A stretch of 63,060 nucleotides of DNA from Marmoricola sp. (GTDB lineage Bacteria > Actinomycetota > Actinomycetes > Propionibacteriales > Nocardioidaceae), in assembly GCA_025964795.1 (NCBI GenBank), contig JAOPYC010000034.1:1-63060 (forward strand), in the 5' to 3' direction. A program made the position numbers and the translations under genes. This document shows positions 59,037 through 63,060 of the stretch, piece after piece; the first letter of the stretch is position 1; each line of letters opens with the position of its first letter. The notes below the pieces were generated by a model. It made no database searches, was not told the origin of the DNA, and saw nothing but the letters and a program-made list of their open reading frames with translations.

Positions 59037-60778
59037 CGCGCGTCACCCCCGCCGAGGTGGCCCTTGCGGCCTTCCATGTCCGGGGCGTCGGAGGCCTTGT
59101 CGTCGTCGCCCAGGCCCTCGTTGTCGGAGTACTCCAGGGCGGCGATCTCCGGGTGGTGCAGGTCGAAGGCCGGCGACTCCGAGCGGATCCGCGGGAGCGT
59201 GACGAAGTTGTGCCGTGGCGGTGGGCAGCTGGTGGCCCACTCGAGCGAGCGCCCCCAGCCCCACGGGTCGTCGACAGTCACCTTGGGCGCGCGGCTCGTC
59301 TTGTAGACGTTCAGCAGGAAGGGGAAGGTCGAGAAGGCCAGCAGGAACGCACCGACGGTCGAGACCTGGTTGAGGGTGGTGAAGCCGTCGGAGGCCGAGT
59401 AGTCGGCGTAGCGACGCGGCATCCCCTCGACACCCAGCCAGTGCTGGACCAGGAACGTGGTGTGGAAGCCGACGAACAGAAGCCAGAAGTGGATCTTGCC
59501 CAGGCGCTCGTCGAGCATCTTCCCGGTCATCTTGGGCCACCAGAAGTAGAAGCCGGCGAACATCGCGAACACCACCGTGCCGAACACGACGTAGTGGAAG
59601 TGCGCGACCACGAAGTAGGAGTCGGAGACGTGGAAGTCCAGGGGCGGTGAGGCCAGGATGATTCCGGTCAACCCGCCGAACAGGAACGTGACCAGGAAGC
59701 CGACGGACCAGAGCATGGGTGTGTCGAAGGAGATCGACCCACCCCACATGGTCCCGATCCAGTTGAAGAACTTCACACCGGTCGGTACGGCGATCAGGAA
59801 CGTCATGCCGGAGAAGAAGGCCAGGTCGACCGCGCCGGTGACGAACATGTGGTGGGCCCAGACCGCCACGGAGAGGATCGCGATGCCGAGGGTGGCGCCG
59901 ACCAGGCCGACGTACCCGAAGATCGGCTTGCGGCTGAAGACCGGGAGGGTCTCGGTAATGATGCCGAAGAAGGGAAGGGCGATGATGTAGACCTCGGGGT
60001 GGCCGAAGAACCAGAACAGGTGCTGCCACAGGATCGGCCCGCCGTGGCTGGGGTCGAAGACGTGGGCCCCGAACTTCCGGTCGGCCTCCAGCGCCAGCAG
60101 GGCGGCCGCGAAGATCGGGAACGCGATCAGCACGAGCAGGCTGGTGACCAGGGCGTTCCAGGTGAAGATCGGCATCCGGAACATCGTCATGCCGGGGGCG
60201 CGCATGCAGATGATCGTGGTCACGAAGTTCACGGCGCCCAGGATCGTGCCGAGGCCGGCCAGCCACAGGCCCATGACCCAGAGGTCACCGCCGATGCCGG
60301 GCGAGCGGATGGCGTTCGACAGCGGCGTGTAGCCGGTCCAGCCGAAGTCGGCCGCCCCCTCGGGGCTGAGGAAGCCGGAGACGGCGATGATCCCGCCGAA
60401 GAGGTAGAACCAGTAGCTCAGCATGTTCAGCCGCGGGAACGCGACGTCCGGGGCCCCGATCTGCAGCGGCATCAGCACGTTGGCGAAGCCGAAGAACAGA
60501 GGAGTCGCGAACAGCAGCAGCATGATCGTGCCGTGCATCGTGAACAGCTGGTTGTAGAGCTCTTCGTTGACGACCTGCTGTCCCGGGAAGGCCAGCTCGG
60601 ACCTGATCAGGAGCGCGAGGACGCCGCCGATCAGGAACCAGACGAAGGCGGTCGACAGGTAGAGCTTGCCGATCAGCTTGTGGTCCGTGGTGGTCAGGAT
60701 GCGCACCACGTGCTGCCCCAGCGTGCGGCTCGGGACGTCGATGTGCGCGCCGGCGGGCGCGTCGGAGACGGCGGTCAC
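59033..60778 (-). CDS. ctaD: Cytochrome c oxidase subunit I
   Basis: This protein of 581 residues has twelve membrane helices and the heme-copper centre residues: [12 protein letters not shown] (heme a His), [13 protein letters not shown] (CuB His and the cross-linked Tyr), [10 protein letters not shown] (paired CuB His) and HFHYVVFGT (heme a3 and a His). It reduces O2 to water and pumps protons. The charged tail after residue 545 is cytoplasmic. It overlaps ctaC and ctaF by 4 bases each. Confidence 0.96.
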   Translation of the reverse strand: MTAVSDAPAGAHIDVPSRTLGQHVVRILTTTDHKLIGKLYLSTAFVWFLIGGVLALLIRSELAFPGQQVVNEELYNQLFTMHGTIMLLLFATPLFFGFANVLMPLQIGAPDVAFPRLNMLSYWFYLFGGIIAVSGFLSPEGAADFGWTGYTPLSNAIRSPGIGGDLWVMGLWLAGLGTILGAVNFVTTIICMRAPGMTMFRMPIFTWNALVTSLLVLIAFPIFAAALLALEADRKFGAHVFDPSHGGPILWQHLFWFFGHPEVYIIALPFFGIITETLPVFSRKPIFGYVGLVGATLGIAILSVAVWAHHMFVTGAVDLAFFSGMTFLIAVPTGVKFFNWIGTMWGGSISFDTPMLWSVGFLVTFLFGGLTGIILASPPLDFHVSDSYFVVAHFHYVVFGTVVFAMFAGFYFWWPKMTGKMLDERLGKIHFWLLFVGFHTTFLVQHWLGVEGMPRRYADYSASDGFTTLNQVSTVGAFLLAFSTFPFLLNVYKTSRAPKVTVDDPWGWGRSLEWATSCPPPRHNFVTLPRIRSESPAFDLHHPEIAALEYSDNEGLGDDDKASDAPDMEGRKGHLGGGDAR

Positions 60779-61671
60779 GATGTTCCTTCTCCTCCAGTGG
60801 TGTCTTCCGATGTCAGACCGGGGGTCTTGTTGACCTCCGAGGAGCCCAGGGCCGGGCCCGTGCTGCCCTGCTCGGCGAGCGCTTGCAGGTGCGCGTCGTA
60901 GGCGGCCTGGTCAACCACCTTGACGTTGAACAGCATCCGCGAGTGGTAGACGCCGCAGAGCTCGGCGCACCGCCCCTCGAAGGTGCCCGTGCGCGTCGGG
61001 GTGACGCTGAACTGGTTGTGCCTTCCGGGGATCACGTCCATCTTGAACAGGAACGCCGGCACCCAGAACGAGTGGATGACGTCCGGGGAGGCGAGGTCGA
61101 AGGTGACGCTCTTGTCCTTGACCAGCCACAGCGTCGGACGGTCGGCCGTGGTGCCGCCCTCGTGGACGACCTGCTTGTTGTCGACGGCCTTGTAGGACTG
61201 CGAGCCGGCGTCGTAGCCAAGGTTGTAGTTGAAGGTCCACGACCACTGCTGGCCGACGACCGTGACGGTCTCGTCCGGGTTCTTGTCGACGTGCAGGACC
61301 TTCTTCTGGGTGTCCAGGGTGAAGTAGAAGAAGACGATCACCATCATGATCGGTGCGATCGTGTAGAAGATCTCGATCGGCAGGTTGTAGCGCGTCTGGA
61401 TCGGGATCTCGGTCTCGCTGCGGCGGCGGTAGCGGATCGAGACGAACGCGATCAGCCCCCACACCAGGACGCCGGTGACCATGGCGGCGAGCCACGACCA
61501 CATCCACAGGTCGTGCACGAACGGCGCTTCCTTGGTGGACGCGACCGGCTCGGCCAGACGCCTGATCTGGCCTTCGGTCTCGGACGAGCAACCGCTGAGG
61601 AACAGCGTCGCCGAGGCCATCAGGCCCACGAGCGCCGCGCGACGGAGGCGCAGAGGGTGCTCCAGACTCAC
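60775..61671 (-). CDS. ctaC: Cytochrome c oxidase subunit II (lipoprotein)
   Basis: This 298-residue protein has a lipoprotein signal with LFLSGC (Cys28), two membrane helices ([35 protein letters not shown]) and a cupredoxin domain with the CuA site [12 protein letters not shown]. It accepts electrons from QcrC. GTG 61671 follows AAAGG at 7 bases. It diverges from the cysteine desulfurase gene over 108 bases. Confidence 0.95.
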   Translation of the reverse strand: MSLEHPLRLRRAALVGLMASATLFLSGCSSETEGQIRRLAEPVASTKEAPFVHDLWMWSWLAAMVTGVLVWGLIAFVSIRYRRRSETEIPIQTRYNLPIEIFYTIAPIMMVIVFFYFTLDTQKKVLHVDKNPDETVTVVGQQWSWTFNYNLGYDAGSQSYKAVDNKQVVHEGGTTADRPTLWLVKDKSVTFDLASPDVIHSFWVPAFLFKMDVIPGRHNQFSVTPTRTGTFEGRCAELCGVYHSRMLFNVKVVDQAAYDAHLQALAEQGSTGPALGSSEVNKTPGLTSEDTTGGEGTS

Positions 61672-61779
61672 GAACAAGCCTTTCGTAAGCAGATACGGAC
61701 TTCTGACCACTACGGACAAAGGAACCCTACTACTGCGTGGAGGCCGTACGCCGGGCAGGGCGCGGGTAGGTTTCGGCGT
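61672..61779. promoter_or_regulatory. Divergent ctaC / cysteine desulfurase promoter region
   Basis: On the plus strand TAGGTT (61767-61772) ends 7 bases before GTG 61780, a leaderless-type -10 for the desulfurase. On the minus strand the ctaC ribosome binding site AAAGG lies near 61680. The AT-rich middle (61686-61735) would hold the ctaC promoter. No strong dyad is visible. Confidence 0.4.
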
Positions 61780-62925
61780 GTGAGCGAAGCCCCCCGCGCG
61801 TACCTCGACCACGCCTCGGGCGAGCCGCTTCACCCCGCTGCGCGCGAGGTTCTGGAGCAGGCCCTGACGCACGGGTACGCCGACCCGCGGCGCCTCCACC
61901 ACGCCGCCCGGCAGGCCCGCCTGATGCTCGACAACGCGCGCGCCGTGGTGGCCGAGTGCCTCGCCGTACGACCCGACGAGGTGACGTTCACCCCCAGCGG
62001 GACGCACGCGGTGCACCTCGGCGTGCTGGGCCTCCTCGGCGGCCGCCGGCGGGACAGCGACCTGCTGCTCGCCTCGAGCGTCGAGCACTCCGCCGTGCTG
62101 CAGGCCGGGGCCTGGCACGCGGCCCACGGTGGCCGCCTGGAGACCCTCCCGGTCGACCGGCACGGCCGGGTCTCGCCGGGGTCCGTCACCGCCGCCGTCG
62201 CCGAGCACGGCGCCCCCGGCGTCGTCGCGCTGCAGTCGGCCAACCCCGAGGTCGGCGTGGTGCAGCCGGTCGCCGAGGTCGCCGCGACGACGGAGGCACC
62301 GCTGTTCGTCGACGCGTGTGCCTCGACCGGCCGGGTGCCGCTCCCCCACGGCTGGGCCGCGGCCGCCGCCTCCGCGCACAAGTGGGGTGGCCCCGCGGGT
62401 GTCGGGCTGCTGCTGATCCGCCGCGGGGTGCGGTGGCGCAACCCGTTCCCCGGGGACGACCGCGTCGACGGGCGGTCCGTCGGCTTCGAGAACGTGCCCG
62501 CCGCGCTGGCGGCCGCAGCAGCGCTGCGCGCCACCTTGGAGGAGCAGCGCCAGCTGGCCGCCTCCCACACCACCCTGACCGCGCAGCTCGCCGCCGCCGC
62601 CCGGTCGATCCCGGACACCGAGGTCTACCTCGCCCCGGGCGACCGGTTGCCGCACGTCGTGGCGTTCTCCTGCCTCTACGTGGACGGCGAGGCGCTGGTG
62701 ACCGAGCTCGACCGGCTCGGCTTCGGCGTGGCGAGCGGCTCGGCGTGCACCGCGAGCACCCTGGAGCCGAGCCACGTGCTGGCCGCCATGGGCGCGCTCA
62801 GCCACGGCAACGTGCGCGTGTCCCTCGGTCGTGGCACCGACCCGGGCGAGGTGGCCCGGCTGGCCGCGCTGCTGCCGGGGCTCGTCGAGCGGCTGCGCGC
62901 CGGGTTCGGGGTGCCCCGTGACTGA
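61780..62925 (+). CDS. Cysteine desulfurase (class V aminotransferase, IscS/NifS-like)
   Basis: The 381-residue PLP enzyme has the PLP lysine Lys201 in SAHKWGGP, the sulfur-carrying Cys323 in GSACTAS, and SVEHSAVLQAG and VDACASTGRVP motifs. It takes sulfur from cysteine to form a persulfide. The TusA-like gene begins inside it (8-base overlap), so it likely hands sulfur to that carrier. Start GTG 61780 is supported by the leaderless -10. Confidence 0.92.
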   Translation: MSEAPRAYLDHASGEPLHPAAREVLEQALTHGYADPRRLHHAARQARLMLDNARAVVAECLAVRPDEVTFTPSGTHAVHLGVLGLLGGRRRDSDLLLASSVEHSAVLQAGAWHAAHGGRLETLPVDRHGRVSPGSVTAAVAEHGAPGVVALQSANPEVGVVQPVAEVAATTEAPLFVDACASTGRVPLPHGWAAAAASAHKWGGPAGVGLLLIRRGVRWRNPFPGDDRVDGRSVGFENVPAALAAAAALRATLEEQRQLAASHTTLTAQLAAAARSIPDTEVYLAPGDRLPHVVAFSCLYVDGEALVTELDRLGFGVASGSACTASTLEPSHVLAAMGALSHGNVRVSLGRGTDPGEVARLAALLPGLVERLRAGFGVPRD

Positions 62926-63060
62926 CCCCGTCGACGAGCCCGCTCTCGAGCTGGACTGCCGCGGCCTGCCCTGCCCGCGACCCATCATCGAACTCGCGAA
63001 GGCCTTTCCCGCGGTCGCGATCGGCGCCGTGGTCGGCGTCGCCGCCGACGACCCCGCCGC
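62918..63060 (+). CDS. TusA-family sulfur carrier (3' truncated by window edge)
   Basis: The first 47 codons are present: GTG start at 62918, then LELDCRGLPCPRPIIELAK, with the TusA motif CPxP (Cys19). Such small proteins receive persulfide sulfur from a desulfurase and pass it to tRNA thiolation, molybdenum cofactor or other routes. The 8-base overlap with the desulfurase gene supports a direct partnership. The end lies outside the window. Confidence 0.88.
   Translation, partial: MTDPVDEPALELDCRGLPCPRPIIELAKAFPAVAIGAVVGVAADDPA

Overview
This is a high-GC (about 70%), gene-dense stretch of chromosome from a Gram-positive actinobacterium. The combination of a qcrCAB/cta respiratory cluster with diheme QcrC and subunit IV CtaF, a wax ester synthase/diacylglycerol acyltransferase, an ArsA-SRPBCC-glucokinase cluster, a tad pilus locus and many GTG starts fits Propionibacteriales, most likely a Nocardioides-type organism. 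That placement is inferred from gene content, not from a marker gene. I see no rRNA, tRNA, insertion sequence, CRISPR array or phage gene. The window looks like core chromosome cut at both ends: a LuxR-type regulator is truncated on the left and a TusA-type gene on the right.

Layout. 0-4.1 kb: end of a LuxR regulator, a DUF4242 protein and a polyprenol-type glycosyltransferase pair (GT39 plus GT2-GtrA). 4.0-7.6 kb: TetR regulator divergent from a Baeyer-Villiger-type monooxygenase and an SDR, then DUF402. 7.7-11.4 kb: lytic transglycosylase, YbdK-type ligase and FUSC membrane protein. 11.4-19 kb: GMC oxidoreductase and aldehyde dehydrogenase, an exported DUF1800/DUF1501 pair, and WS/DGAT. 19-23.5 kb: ClgR/PopR-like regulator, MacS-type kinase with its response regulator and a flavin-reductase-like gene between them, PlsC acyltransferase and an esterase. 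23.5-30.6 kb: a TIGR00300 (LOR/SDH) enzyme facing a tightly coupled six-gene operon (SRPBCC, ArsA, small Cys-containing protein, glucokinase-type ROK, GT-C membrane protein, second ROK). 30.8-32.6 kb: FadD15-type acyl-CoA ligase.

32.8-42.5 kb: a Flp/Tad pilus locus, cpaB-cpaE-cpaF-(VWA-tadB)-tadC-kinase-regulator-flp1-flp2. A secreted von Willebrand A domain is fused to TadB, a two-component system is built in, and there are two near-identical pilins. The leaders of cpaB and flp1 share a 10-base motif, and there is a perfect 14-bp inverted repeat between the pilin genes. 42.6-46.4 kb: an envelope hydrolase cluster (NlpC/P60, lipoprotein metallopeptidase, M48 membrane protease) preceded by a recognisable ydaO-type c-di-AMP riboswitch. 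46.5-50.3 kb: a small CxxC protein, a DEDDh exonuclease/GIY-YIG protein, an Lrp-type effector domain, trpD and a pseudo-receiver.

50.3-61.7 kb: the aerobic respiratory chain. ctaG-like diverges from ctaE-qcrC-qcrA-qcrB, which ends in a strong terminator; ctaC-ctaD-ctaF run on the other strand. A FadR-type GntR regulator with a perfect operator, a fatty acid hydroxylase and an L,D-transpeptidase lie between the two. 61.8 kb to the end: a cysteine desulfurase overlapping a TusA-type sulfur carrier, divergent from ctaC.

Several starts (BVMO, DUF402, DEDDh protein, Lrp domain, ctaE, cysteine desulfurase) sit 6-7 bases behind a TANNNT-like hexamer with no Shine-Dalgarno, the pattern expected of leaderless actinobacterial mRNAs.
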